From Conchocele bisecta (taxonomy: Eukaryota > Mollusca > Bivalvia > Lucinida > Thyasiridae), in the NCBI GenBank assembly GCA_029237695.1, contig CM055265.1, positions 213,420,506-213,484,505 on the forward strand: 64,000 nucleotides of DNA. The letters are read 5' to 3'. The notes under the pieces were generated by a model, which had not been told where the DNA came from, searched no databases, and worked only from the letters and a program-made list of their open reading frames with translations. Below, piece by piece: positions 54,441 to 64,000 of the stretch (position 1 is the first letter of the stretch; every line of letters begins with the position of its first letter). A program made the position numbers and the translations under genes.

Positions 54441-55624
54441 TGTAGCCTATTTCACCAACATTGCAAAGTATACTTATCTAGCAAAGTATACTTTGAGGGA
54501 GAAATTTTCAATTTTAAGATAAATTTATTAATTTTTAGCCAGGTTTTTTGAGAGAAAAAAATCCAGGCTATTGGATTGGCGAAAGCCGGGCGGGCGGCGT
54601 CCACAATCAATGTTAAGTTTTCGTGTTTGAGTCCATTTCTTTGTTACTGTACCACCTAGGACCACCAAACTTTCACAGCTTCATAATCAAGGGGTGCCCA
54701 CCACATATCACTATCCAACATGTTACCTTTTTTTGAACTTGACCCATTTTTTCTGCGCAGTCGACTTAGCCATTTTCAATGTTAAGTTTTCGCATTTACG
54801 ATGTTAAGTTTTCGTGTTTAAGTCCATTTCTTTGGTACTGTACCACCTAGGACCACCAAACTTTCACAGCTTCATAACCAAGGGGTGCCTACCACATACA
54901 ACTATCCAACATGTGACCATTTTTTTTACCTTCACCTATTATTTCTACGTAATTGACTTAGCCATTTTCAACGTTAACTTTTTAACGTACGTCTGGTTAA
55001 AGTTTTTTGGTTAAAAGTTTTTCGTTATACTATATCTCTGCAACTGCTTCGCCCATTACCTTGAAATTCACATGGGTGTTTATCATCATCCATATTTTGA
55101 TTCTACCCCCCAACCGTGCGGCCCCTGTGCCCAATGTCAAGGTCAAATTACTTTTAATTTTTTTGTTAAAGTTTTTTCATGTACTATATCTCTGCAACTG
55201 CTTCACCCATTACCTTGATACTTCACATGGGTGTTTATCATCATTGTCGCACCCGCTTGCGGAAAGCGCGTGTGTCCGGTTAAATTTTTTTTGTTAAAGT
55301 TTTTCCATCTACTATATCTATTTTTTTAGTGTCCATGCCTCGCCCCAAGGCGCGACATGCAGGTCACAGCCATCTAGTCTACAAGAAGTGGGTATAATTA
55401 TGTTATCCAAGTGTCTATGCTTGGAAAAAACCTGGCCTTCGTGGCTTTGGCTGTGATAATGTAATAAATTCAGTATAATAATTCTGCATACTTTTAATCA
55501 TCAAATATATGCAGTTGTTAGTTCTATATGAAATAATGTATTTCAGGACAAAATAAATGATTTCTCCCTCAAAGTATACCTTGCTAGAAAAGTATACTTT
55601 GCAATGCTGGTGAAATAGGCTACA
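54441..55624. mobile_element. Foldback MITE (family 3), split by an insertion
   Basis: The left end GTAGCCTATTTCACCAACAT and right end GGTGAAATAGGCTAC match the intact copy at 37,805-38,094. The left arm stops at TTTATTAATTTTT (54,535) and the copy resumes at TTGGCTGTGATAATG (about 55,447), with ~34 bp of the centre lost. Confidence 0.75.
54536..55446 (+). mobile_element. Composite rolling-circle-like insertion
   Basis: After the T-run comes a hairpin AGCCAGGTTTTTTGAG / ATCCAGGCT and GCCGGGCGGGCGGC. Two units follow with GTTAAGTTTTCG, TGTACCACCTAGGACCACCA and ACTTTCACAGCTTCATAA. From about 54,990 the sequence becomes the reverse of the 43,147-45,048 family (CTGCAACTGCTTCGCCCATT, TGACATTGGGCAC complement) to its CATCTAGT end at 55,378. 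A last ~65 bp ends in AAAACCTGGCC. Two families are joined here. Confidence 0.6.
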
Positions 55625-55747
55625 TAGTCGGGTGATTTATGTCAAGTCGTGCGATATGTCTGCCGAAAGTGATTTTTTTGGCTAAAAGTATTGTTTAGGG
55701 ACTTAGTAAGCAGAAAAAACGTGGTGGCAATTTTACTTTTCATTTTT

Positions 55748-58705
55748 AGCTCGACTATTCGAAGAATAAGTAGAGCTTATGTTGTCACCCCGGCGTTGGC
55801 GTCACCGTCACGCCTTGGTTAAGGTTTTTAGTCAAGCTTGTATGTGGAATACTACTGGCCCTACACCCACCATACTTGGACAACTTCATCTCCTAGTGAT
55901 GTACATCAATAACCCCTGATCTATATTTGACCTTGACCTACATTTCCTCTTGAATTACTTGGTTAATTCCCCTTGGTTAAGGTTTTTAGTCAACCTTGGT
56001 TAAGGTTTTTAGTCAAGTTTGTATATGCAATACTACTGGCCCTACACCCACCATACTTGGACAACTTCATCTCCTAGTGATGCACATCAATAACCCCTGA
56101 TCTATATTTGACCTTGACCTACATTTCCTCTTGAATTACTTACTTAATTCCCCTTGGTTAAGGTTTTTAGTCAACCTTGGTTAAGGTTTTTTTTCAAGCT
56201 TGTACATTGAATACTATTGTGCATCCAGACACCATACTTCAACAACCTTTTCTCATAGGTATGTACATCAATAACCCCTGATCTATATTTGACCTTCACC
56301 TACATTTCCTCTTCAATTACTTACTTAATTCCTTTTGGTTAAGGTTTTTAGTCAACCTTCTATATGGAATACTCCTGGCCCTACACCAACCATACTTGGA
56401 CAACTTCATCTCCTAGTGATGTACATCAACAACTCCTGACCTATATTTGACCTTGACCTACATTTAACCTTGAATTACTTACTTAATTCCCCTTGGTTAA
56501 GGTTTTTACTCGACCTTGATTAAGCTTTTTACTCAAGCTTGTACATGCAATACTATTGTGCATACAGACACCATAATTGGACAACCTTTTCTCATAGTGA
56601 TGTACATCAATAACCCCTGATCTATATTTGACCTTGACCTACATTTCCTCTTGAATTACTTACTTAATTCTCTTTGGTTAAGGTTTTTAGTCAAGCTTGT
56701 AGATGGAATACTCATGGCCCTACCCCAACCATACTTGGACAACTTCATCTCCTAGTGATGTACATCAACAACCCCTGACCTATATTTGACCTTGACCTAC
56801 ATTTAACCTTAAATTACTTACTTAATTCCCCTTGGTTAAGGTTTTTACTCAACCTTGGTTAAGGTTTTTAGTCAAGCTTGTAGATGGAATACTATTGTGC
56901 ATACAGACACCATACTTGGATAACTTTTTCTCATATGGATGTACATCAATAACCCCTGACCTTTATTTTACCTTCACCTACATTTAACCTTCAATTACTT
57001 GGTTAATGTTTATAGTCAAGCTTGTATATGGAATACTTCTGGGCCTACATCAACCATACTTGGACAACTTCATCTCCTAGTGATATACATCAATAATCCC
57101 TGACCTATATTTCACCTTGACCTACTTTTATCCTTGGATTACTTAGTTATCTCCCCTTGGTTACGTTTTTTACTCAAGCTTGTATATGGAATACTCCTGG
57201 GCCTACAGCAACCATACTTGGAAAACCACGCATCTACGTCCAAGGTCAAGGTCACTGTTGAAGGTCAAAGGTACCTATTGAAATTCCCTTCCGGGCCTTC
57301 TCTATATCTTCTACACCGATTCATGGATTATCAAATGGCTTGGCACAAATGTTTCTCATGATGAGAAGGTGTGTCGCCATCAATAATCACGCACCTACAT
57401 CCAAGGTCAAGGTCACAGTTGAAGGTCAAAGGTCAAACCTATTGAAATTCCCTTCCGCTCTATATCTTCTACACCGATGCATGGATTATCAAATTGCTAA
57501 CCACGCACCTACGTTCAAGGTCACAGTTGAAGGTCGAACCTATTGAAATTCCCTTCCGCTCTATATCTTCTACACCGATGCATGGATTATCAAATGGCTT
57601 GGCACAGATGTTTCTCATGTTGAGAAGGTGTGTCACAATCAATAACCACGCACCTACGTCCAAGGTCAAGGTCACAGTTGAAGGTCAAAGGTCAAACCTA
57701 TTGAAATTCCCTTCCGCTCTATATCTTCTACACCGATTATCAAATGCCTTGGCACAAATGTTTCTCAGGATGAGAAGGTGTGTCGCCATCAATAACCACG
57801 CACCTACATCCAAGGTCAAGGTCACAGTTGAAGCTCAAAGGTAAAAAATATTCCAAATGGCTTGGCACAAATGTTTCTCACGATAAGAAGGTGTGTCGCG
57901 ATCAATAACCACGCACCTACGTCCAAGGTCAAGGTCACTGTTGAAGGTCAAAGGTCAAACCTATTGAACTTCCCTTCCTCTCTATGTCTTCTACACCGAT
58001 GCATGGATTATCAAATGGCTTGGCACAAATGTTTCTCGTGATGAGAAGGTGTGTCCCGATCAATAACCACGCACCTATGTCCAAGGTCAAGGTCACAGTT
58101 GAAGGTCAAAGGTCAAACCTATTGAAATTCCCTTCCGCTCTATATCTTCTACACTGATGCATGGATTATCAAATTGCTAACCACGCACCTACGTCCAAGG
58201 TCACAGTTGAAGGTCAAAGGTCAAACCTATTGAAATTCCCTTCCGCTCTATATCTTCTACACCGATGCATGCATTATCAAATGCCTTGGCACAAATGTTT
58301 CTCAGGATGAGAAGGTGTGTCTCGATCAATAACCACGCACCTACGTCCAAGGTCAAGGTCATAGTTGAAGGTCAAAGGTCAAACCTATTGAAATTCCCTT
58401 CCGATCTATATCTTCTACACCGATGCATGGATTATCACACTATGCCCAGGGTCAAGGTCACAGAATTGATGCGTTTGAAACCTTAACGCTCGGCTAAATG
58501 GCTTATGATAAAAAATGCCTCGTTTTCTTTGGCTGCCAGTGGGGGTATTCGTGTGCCGACAGGCCACATTTCTAGTTTCCCTTGGTTAATGTTTTTAGTC
58601 AACCTTGGTTAAGGTTTTTATGTAGGCCGCAGCCACCTTCTTTGTCAAGCTATGTGTACATCGACACCCTCGTAGTCGAGCTATGCTGTTCTCCTACAGC
58701 TCTTG
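55748..58705 (+). mobile_element. Rolling-circle-like element nested in the left arm
   Basis: A 2,958-bp relative of 38,501-41,769: hairpin AGCTCGACTATTC / GAATAAGTAGAGCT, GTCACCCCGGCGTTGG, ~180-bp monomers to 57,220, an AGGTCA-rich array, TGGCTGCCAGTGGGGG and CTTG at 58,702-58,705. It sits between T-runs (CATTTTT and TTTATTTTTTT) that join to give a normal arm, so insertion was between T residues. Confidence 0.8.
57225..58465 (+). repeat. AGGTCA-rich array, copy 3
   Basis: About nine units as at 40,130-41,530; most keep AGGTCAAGGTCA and AGGTCAAAGGTCA, but a few have single-base losses (AGGTCAAAGGTACC near 57,262, AGGTCGAACC near 57,533). Confidence 0.8.
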
Positions 58706-59484
58706 TTTATTTTTTTACGGGCCCGCGAAAATACCCCACCCATTTTTTTGCTTTTATACAAGGGTTCCCATTTGCATCAGCGATATATACGTGATACAAA
58801 TAATATTTGTACCCAAACAATTTATATTATGACACACAATAGACAAGGTAATAGCATAAATGTGTATTTACATTTTTTAACGTTGTATGCATCCGTGAAA
58901 ATACCCCACCCACCCATTTACCTGTATGAATATTTGCGTTAGTTGACATTTTAATAGATGTGAGAAGTCTTCGACAATTCACATTTTCTTTTTTCCTAAA
59001 TTGATGTATGTCCCAGATAGACACACTAATGCACGACCTGGCCTTTCCATTCGTATGCGATGTTCTGTTACCCCTCCCCCCCCCCTCTCTCTCACTCTCT
59101 CTCTCCCTCTCTCTCTCTCTCTCTCCCATCACTATATAGCTGCACTATTTAATTTGTCAATATATATAGTTTATTTGTCTGTGTATCTACCTATTATATT
59201 TTTAATGTTGCATATGTAATACCATAATATACTGACATTAGTATGCCAACATATGAAAGTGTAAACAAACGAGAAGGAAAAGAAATAACTTATATATATA
59301 TATTAACACGATGCCAACACAATATATGAACCACAAGGGCAACATTCTCAGCGTACCGTGGTAGTCGCAGATCCTTCAAAAGACACAGGTACATGCAACG
59401 ATCAGCTGTGTACGGTTCCCCTAATTCCTAATTGAAAATAAAACACGACATCAGACACAAACCGACAACCCAAACAATTACATA
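58706..59484. other. Left-arm sequence beyond the nested element
   Basis: Contains two GTGAAAATACCCCACCC units (58,724 and 58,893) of the arm subrepeat, a C-run then CT microsatellite at about 59,070-59,126, and AT-rich sequence with no counterpart in the right arm. ORFs through the CT tract are low-complexity artefacts. Confidence 0.5.
59070..59126. repeat. C-run and CT microsatellite
   Basis: CCCCTCCCCCCCCCCCC followed by about 18 CT units with two interruptions. Confidence 0.9.
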
Positions 59485-59576
59485 TGAGAATGCAACGAAT
59501 GCGGTATATAATACAAACGTCAACAAAGTCAACAAACGCCTCATCCAAGTACTGGATAAAATGTGATATATTAACT
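59485..59576 (+). repeat. Inner inverted repeat, left
   Basis: GCAACGAATG, ACAAACGTCAACAAAGTC, ACGCCTCATCCAAGTACTGG and AAAATGTGATATATTAA are mirrored at 62,022-62,112 with few differences. It ends about 75 bp from the decayed 3' end of the gene. Confidence 0.8.
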
Positions 59577-59649
59577 CTGTGTATGTATACATTTGCATAA
59601 TTATACATTGCCACTAAAACTTACAGGTCCGTGTCATCACGTATGCTGT

Positions 59650-61934
59650 AACCCTCAATATTATCAGTCGACACACTTTCAGGGTGCGGTACATGATAGT
59701 CTGTTTCGCTTACATGGACAGTTTGGTTTCTCTTTCTCGTCGCACTTCACCAGCTCCAGCACTACCAATGGAGCCGGTGTATTGAGACATTTAACCGGCA
59801 CCAGTTTCCCCTTGGCCAGTTCCCAACCATTATCATCAATACGCGGTAGGCGTGGTTTTGGTTCTCGGTACGTTTTGTCTCTCATTGAGATGAAGTTGGC
59901 TCTCTGTATATGTGGTTTGAGAGTTCCAAGAGTAGGCGGGAGCTTTTCACTTTCAAGGTTTTTGGTTCTGAATACTTCCCATCGTACGTCATGTACACTC
60001 TTGCATATGCTATTGGGCGAATACACCATGCATACGAATCTCTCTGGACTTGTTATACCAATATCGTCAGGTGCCAATCCATTTCCAAGCCCCTGTAAAG
60101 CACCAACTATGTCATCTTCAGGTTTGAGGGAAAGGTATTTGACAATCCAAGTTTTCTTCGATATATTAAAGAACTTGCCGCCCCAGTCTGCGCCTGTGAA
60201 ATTGTGCAGACCAACCAAGCCTTTTGTCCGGCCCCAGTTCAGAGTACCTTTCTTTTACATATAGTTCGGAATGATTTTCCTCTTCCAGTTAAAAGTTTCA
60301 GCTGACCAGGGATATTTTCAGTTGCTACCATATCCATCAATAGAAGGAACACACCCGTGTCACGGGACCATACATAACTGTCCCGAACTGAATGACTTTG
60401 TAAAGAGGCATCGAGGGCGTGAAGTGGAATCTGTGTATCTGCCTCTTCATGGGAATGGGCCTGGGTTAAATAAGATGTGGCTTGTTCGTGTGAGCAGATG
60501 TTCCAAACACAACAACAATGCCCTGAACACTATCCGCAAAGCGTTTAATCAGTCGTTGTCCAAGGTATTCAGTTACGCTGTGTGACAAGAGAAGTTGTAT
60601 AGACATGTTGTGTATGTTCATGCAATCATGTATTATGAATTGCACTTGCTGTGTCTTACCCGCACGTTTGACTCTTGTCTTTCCCTTCAGTGAGCCATTA
60701 GTGTATCTGTCAAATATTACTCTTCCTTCGGAATAACCGGTCATCAGTTTCGATATGCGTTGCAAAAACGCAACCCCAAAGTCTGATATTGTGTCCATTG
60801 AACGACGGCCTGTGCATCTATTATGACCACCTTCTCTCCGGCATCAGTGGACACACATGTATCGTTGTCCTTGTCAGTATTGTTATCGGGAGTGGCATCG
60901 GAAGTTGTACTACACATTTCAATGTCCTCGCCTGTCTGAACTGGATTTTCTGCTGTTCCAATTGTAAGTTGTCCTAACTCGGCAACAGTAGTATTCTCAT
61001 TAGATGTAGCTGACGTTTTTGTACCAGCCTCCGTAGCTTGTCCGAACTTTTCTATTTCCTTCATAAATGAGACTTTGTCCGATGGTAGCAGCAATGTTCC
61101 GTCGGTAGCAAAGAGAGATCGTGGTGGTATAACCATCTCATAATTTCAGATCGTTTCTCCCAGCTTCGACATCATGTATGGGCCTGCCTGTTGAACGACT
61201 AAAAACCGCGCAAGTAATTGGCGATCTTCATGAAGCTTCACTACTTTGTTGCCGATTTGTACATTTGATTTTGTCAAACATGTACCGTGTGTTTTCAGCT
61301 TCAATTTTTCAATTATATCCCAAACAGATAGCGCAAATGCCGTTCTCAATCGCGTTTCTACGAACTCTTTATACCGTTCAGTTCCCTTCTCATCTCTCTT
61401 AAGAATTTCGTACGCTGCAGTGTCTGGTAAAGCCATCATGGAAACAATGTTTACCAGTGGCAGCTTGTTTTCGAATGGATTTCCATCGCAGTGGCTTTCT
61501 AGACATATCTTAATTTTTGCTGCATTTGTTGTAGTTCGTGTGTCAAATTTAATAGATAATGGATCATGTTCTTCAGGGCGTGAGCTGCTACCGGATGAAT
61601 ACAATGACTGAAACTCACCGACGATGTGTGTCATTTCGGGAGCTGTGAGTAGGAATCGATTGAGTGTTGGTTCACTTTGAGCTATACCAGTAATGCCTCC
61701 AACCACCTTCAACTCTCTAATACTCTGCTCCAGAGTCTGATCCACAAACAGATTGGTAAATGGTATACCAGTTTTCTTCACACAAAACTCACCTTCTTCG
61801 AGTGCTTTCCATGTTTCAGGGCATTCGGTCTTGAGCTCGTTCATCTGGGCAAGGTGTACTGGAAGCATGGGCGGCGCGTAGTTGTATAAATCACGTGCGA
61901 AGAAGTATGTTACTTGCTCATCGAGGGCTGACAA
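59650..61934 (-). pseudogene. CXC-domain-type invertebrate repeat-family gene, decayed
   Basis: Fragments in order on the minus strand. 61,934-61,149 starts MSALDEQVTYFFARDLYNYA and holds FVDQTLEQSIRELKVVGGIT. After an in-frame TGA come NYEMVIPPRSLFATDG and, at about 60,830, VVIIDAQAVVQ. A frame change near 60,800 leads to VIFDRYTNGSLKGKTRVKRA. Another near 60,465 leads to HEEADTQ (60,451-60,431) and WSRDTGVFLLL. Further changes near 60,250-60,220 lead to LHNFTGADWGG and FNISKKTW. The C-terminus has PNCPCKRNRLSCTAP followed by TGA where a further Cys is expected. This matches a large uncharacterised family in corals and molluscs: IEQ/K..GG box, DRY..SLK..TR, HEEADT...DTDV, HAFTGCD, then a Tesmin/TSO1-like CXC tail. 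The central part may be PIN-nuclease-like (inference). Here DTDV is DTGV and TGCD is TGAD. At least three frame changes and two stops; some could be assembly errors. Confidence 0.75.
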
Positions 61935-62021
61935 ATATTCGTTTCAATTGCCCTGCCTACATGCGCGGACCTAATTCTCCACTAGCCTCGTCTGTTATGT
62001 CTTTGTCAAGTATATCTGCGT

Positions 62022-62112
62022 AAAACATAATTAATATATCACATTTTATCCAGTACTTGGATGAGGCGTTTGTTTGTTAGGACGTTGTTGACGTTTGTGT
62101 TATATGGCACAT
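62022..62112 (-). repeat. Inner inverted repeat, right
   Basis: Mirror of 59,485-59,576 (TTAATATATCACATTTTATC, CCAGTACTTGGATGAGGCGT, TTGACGTTTGTGT, CATTCGTTGC). It begins about 90 bp upstream of the gene's start and so would hold its promoter if the gene is or was expressed. Confidence 0.8.
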
Positions 62113-62278
62113 TCGTTGCAAAAAAAGTGGGTGGGGTATTTTAGTATTTTAGTCGAGCTAAAAATGAAAAGTAAAATTGCCACCACGTTTTTTCTGCTTA
62201 CTAAGTCCCTAAACAATACTTTTAGCCAAAAATCACTTTCGGCAGACATATCACACGTCTTTACATACATCACCCTAC

Positions 62279-62955
62279 TATAATATGTAACCAATGGTTA
62301 CCAATTATACATAATGGTTAATGTGGCCGCATTGTTTTCAATTTTGAAGCCTGTGTGGGCAACAACAACCCATCTTTTCTTTGCTATTTTATACTGGTTC
62401 ACACGATTCGTCTTCAAATGGTAAGTTTTGTCACGTATACAAAGCATGTGCAAAAATGTAAGTGATATTAACATAGTGGGTGGGGTATTTACGTGGGCCG
62501 TAAACGATTAAAAACGAAAAATGAAATTGCCAAGAAATTTTGTATGCGTTCGTTAAGAATACCATGTTAAAGTTTACATAATTGCTACACTCAACATGTA
62601 CATAAACATTTACAAAACACCCACAATATTCATACTGGCAAATAGGTGGGTGGGGTATTTTCGCGTAAGTATACAGAAAAAACAACAACTCGTCATTGGA
62701 ATATTGCTTTAATTGATTTTAAATCATCCGACGATAATATCACACTCAAAATATCAGTTTCATCATGTATGTAAAGCTGATGCGAACGTGAACCCGCGTG
62801 TAATAGTAAAAAAAGTGGGTGGATATTTTCGTCGGCCTGTAAAAAGTTAAAAAATAAAAATGAAAATTGCCACCACGTTTTATCTGCTTAATAAGTCCCT
62901 CAACAGCACTTTTAGCCAACAAAATCACTTTCGGCAGACATATCGCACGGGAGCC
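62279..62955 (-). repeat. Extra arm subrepeats outside the candidate transposon
   Basis: GTGGGTGGGGTATTT recurs at 62,478 and 62,645 and GTGGGTGGATATTTTCG at 62,815, spaced about 170 bp. 62,855-62,950 repeats the arm's outer block (GCCACCACGTTTTATCTGC, ATCACTTTCGGCAGACATAT). Either the right arm extends to about 62,955 or a second element fragment lies here. Confidence 0.6.
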
Positions 62956-63190
62956 TGTATCCTACCATCCAGTACTAGACTAACAGGTCTCTGTGGTTTC
63001 TCTCGCTTTTGGCGGGCAGTATGTTGGGAGCATGCTAAGCGTAATTTAATTTTGTGGTTTATCGTTACTTGAATCCCAATATCCCTGGTTACATTATTTT
63101 TGGCTTTCTTCTGGTATGTATGTAAGAGTTGAATCTGGCTATTGCCATTTTCTTTGCTGGTTGTTTTGAACTGTCTTTCAGTTTAAGTTT
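62956..63190. other. Unassigned interval
   Basis: No gene or repeat structure is recognised. Confidence 0.35.
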
Positions 63191-63191
63191 T

Positions 63192-64000
63192 TTAGCTCAC
63201 CTGAGCGAAGCTCATGTGAGCTATTGTTACCGCAATGTGTCCGTCGTCCGTCGTCGTCCGTCGTCCGTGAACATTTTCAAACGTCTTCTCCTCGGTAACC
63301 ATTGGGCCTATGGTCACCAAACTTCATGGTCATGGTAGGGGGATTACAAAATTGTTAAAATGACGTCATTACGTAATCCAAGATGGCCGCCGTCTAAAAA
63401 TAGCACAAATTCTTAAAAAATCTTCTTCTGAAGAACCGCCAACCGGATTTCGACAAAACTTGGTAGGAATGATCGATGTACACTGCTCTTTCAAAGTTGT
63501 TAAAATGGTGACCCTGGGGTTAAAAATGGGCGTGGCCCGTGGGGTCAAATTTTATTTTTGACCGAATATGGTCATGTTATATATCAAATCGAAGGTATCA
63601 ATGAGGCGATCACTCTGGTACATTTTTTGTCCAAATCGGATTGTTATGTCATCCAAGATGGCCGCCAAAATGTCAAAAGATTGTTCTTTTATTAGAGATT
63701 TCAAAATTCTTCTTCACGTGAACCGCTTGGCCCATGGTAGCCAAACTTAAAAGTTATGGTCCATGGGTGAAGCCTTTTCAGATTTGTTAAAATGGAGGTC
63801 ATCGCTAATCCAAGATGGCCGCCATCTAAAAATAGCATAAATTCTTAAAACATCTTCTTCTCATGAACCGCTAGCCGGATTTCGACGAAACTTGGTAGGA
63901 ATGATCGATGTACATTGCTCTTTGAAAGTTGTTAAAATGGTGACCCCGGGGTCAAAAATGGGCGTGGTCCGTGGGGTCAAATTGGGTCAAATTTTATTTT
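63192..64000 (+). mobile_element. 5' part of a rolling-circle-like element, runs off the window
   Basis: After a T-run the hairpin is AGCTCACCTGAGCG / CATGTGAGCT, then a CGTCCGTCGTCGTCCGTCG microsatellite. Units carry CTTCTCCTCGGTAACCATTG, ATCCAAGATGGCCGCC, AACTTGGTAGGAATGATCGA and AAAAATGGGCGTGG. The same family, rearranged, is at 570-1,015. Confidence 0.7.

Larger units (their letters stand above)
55627..62278 (-). mobile_element. Candidate DNA transposon with long inverted arms and a CXC-type gene
   Basis: The outer ends are GTCGGGTGAT (55,627) and ATCACCCTAC (62,278), both next to TA. The outer ~120 bp (CGATATGTCTGCCGAAAGTG, GGCTAAAAGTATTGTTTAGG, CGTGGTGGCAATTTTACTTT) are mirrored at 62,150-62,278. 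The arm then continues as GAAAATACCCCACCC (58,727; mirrored at about 62,127-62,145) and as an inner inverted block 59,485-59,576 / 62,022-62,112. The only gene is the minus-strand CXC-type pseudogene between the inner blocks. The left arm carries a nested rolling-circle-like element. Element status is inference from this symmetry; TA as target is tentative. Confidence 0.6.

Noticed and set aside
58827..59132. 101-codon minus-strand ORF rich in RERE
   Set aside because: It is a translation of the CT microsatellite and flank.
59593..60264. 223-codon plus-strand ORF
   Set aside because: It is antisense to the CXC-type pseudogene, whose minus-strand translation carries family motifs (FTGADWGG, CPCKRNRLSC); the plus-strand translation resembles nothing.

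Overview
The window is repeat-dominated animal DNA, most likely from a bivalve or other mollusc. Four things point there: a spliced animal recombination gene, tRNA-derived SINEs, an L1-type LINE remnant, and many non-autonomous rolling-circle-like elements of the kind known in bivalves as pearl/HINE elements (hairpin, CCGT microsatellite, tandem monomers). No rRNA, bacterial-type operon or CRISPR array is visible. The species call is inference.

The one convincing host gene is a plus-strand SWSAP1 homologue (RecA-like ATPase, Shu-complex partner of SWS1/ZSWIM7) read from five exons: 36,637-36,795, 41,800-41,914, 50,973-51,049, 51,590-51,690 and 52,096-52,235. Splice sites and phases agree and the last exon ends in TGA. 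The first exon, carrying the start and most of the Walker A motif, was not found. The introns are packed with transposons, one ending 30 bp before an acceptor and one starting 17 bp after a donor.

Two autonomous-type DNA transposons stand out. (1) 24,822-28,156 is a complete MULE-like element: inverted repeats built from GGTCAAAACGGCCC units, an imperfect 8-bp target duplication, and a spliced minus-strand gene with a PHD-like finger exon and the C-terminal half of a transposase whose central exons are missing. (2) About 55,627-62,278 holds a decayed minus-strand gene (HEEADT motif, FTG motif, Cys-rich CXC-like tail) lying between long inverted arms; the family is widespread in marine invertebrates, and here it looks like the gene of a DNA transposon.

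Layout. 1-16,600: mosaic of rolling-circle-like elements with 160-190 bp monomers, one of them nested with a reconstructable empty site (8,856-10,617), plus TTAA-flanked palindromic MITEs. 17,050-18,545: 5'-truncated LINE. 18,546-24,790: mostly unrecognised sequence, foldbacks and a ~100-bp tandem array. 24,790-31,244: rolling-circle-like element split by the MULE and expanded into 363-bp dimers. 31,250-36,600: more of the same plus an A-B-A duplication. 36,637-52,235: SWSAP1 with its repeat-filled introns. 52,440-55,625: nested elements. 55,627-62,278: the transposon carrying the CXC-like gene. 62,279-64,000: fragments and the 5' end of another rolling-circle-like element.

Across the window the non-autonomous elements share one modular plan: a 5' hairpin beside a T-run, CCGT-type microsatellite, tandem monomers usually containing GACCTTGACC, a GGCTGCCAG-type block, then a short 3' hairpin ending CTTG or CTAG followed by T. 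Three related arrays carry dense AGGTCA direct repeats that match nuclear-receptor half-site arrangements.
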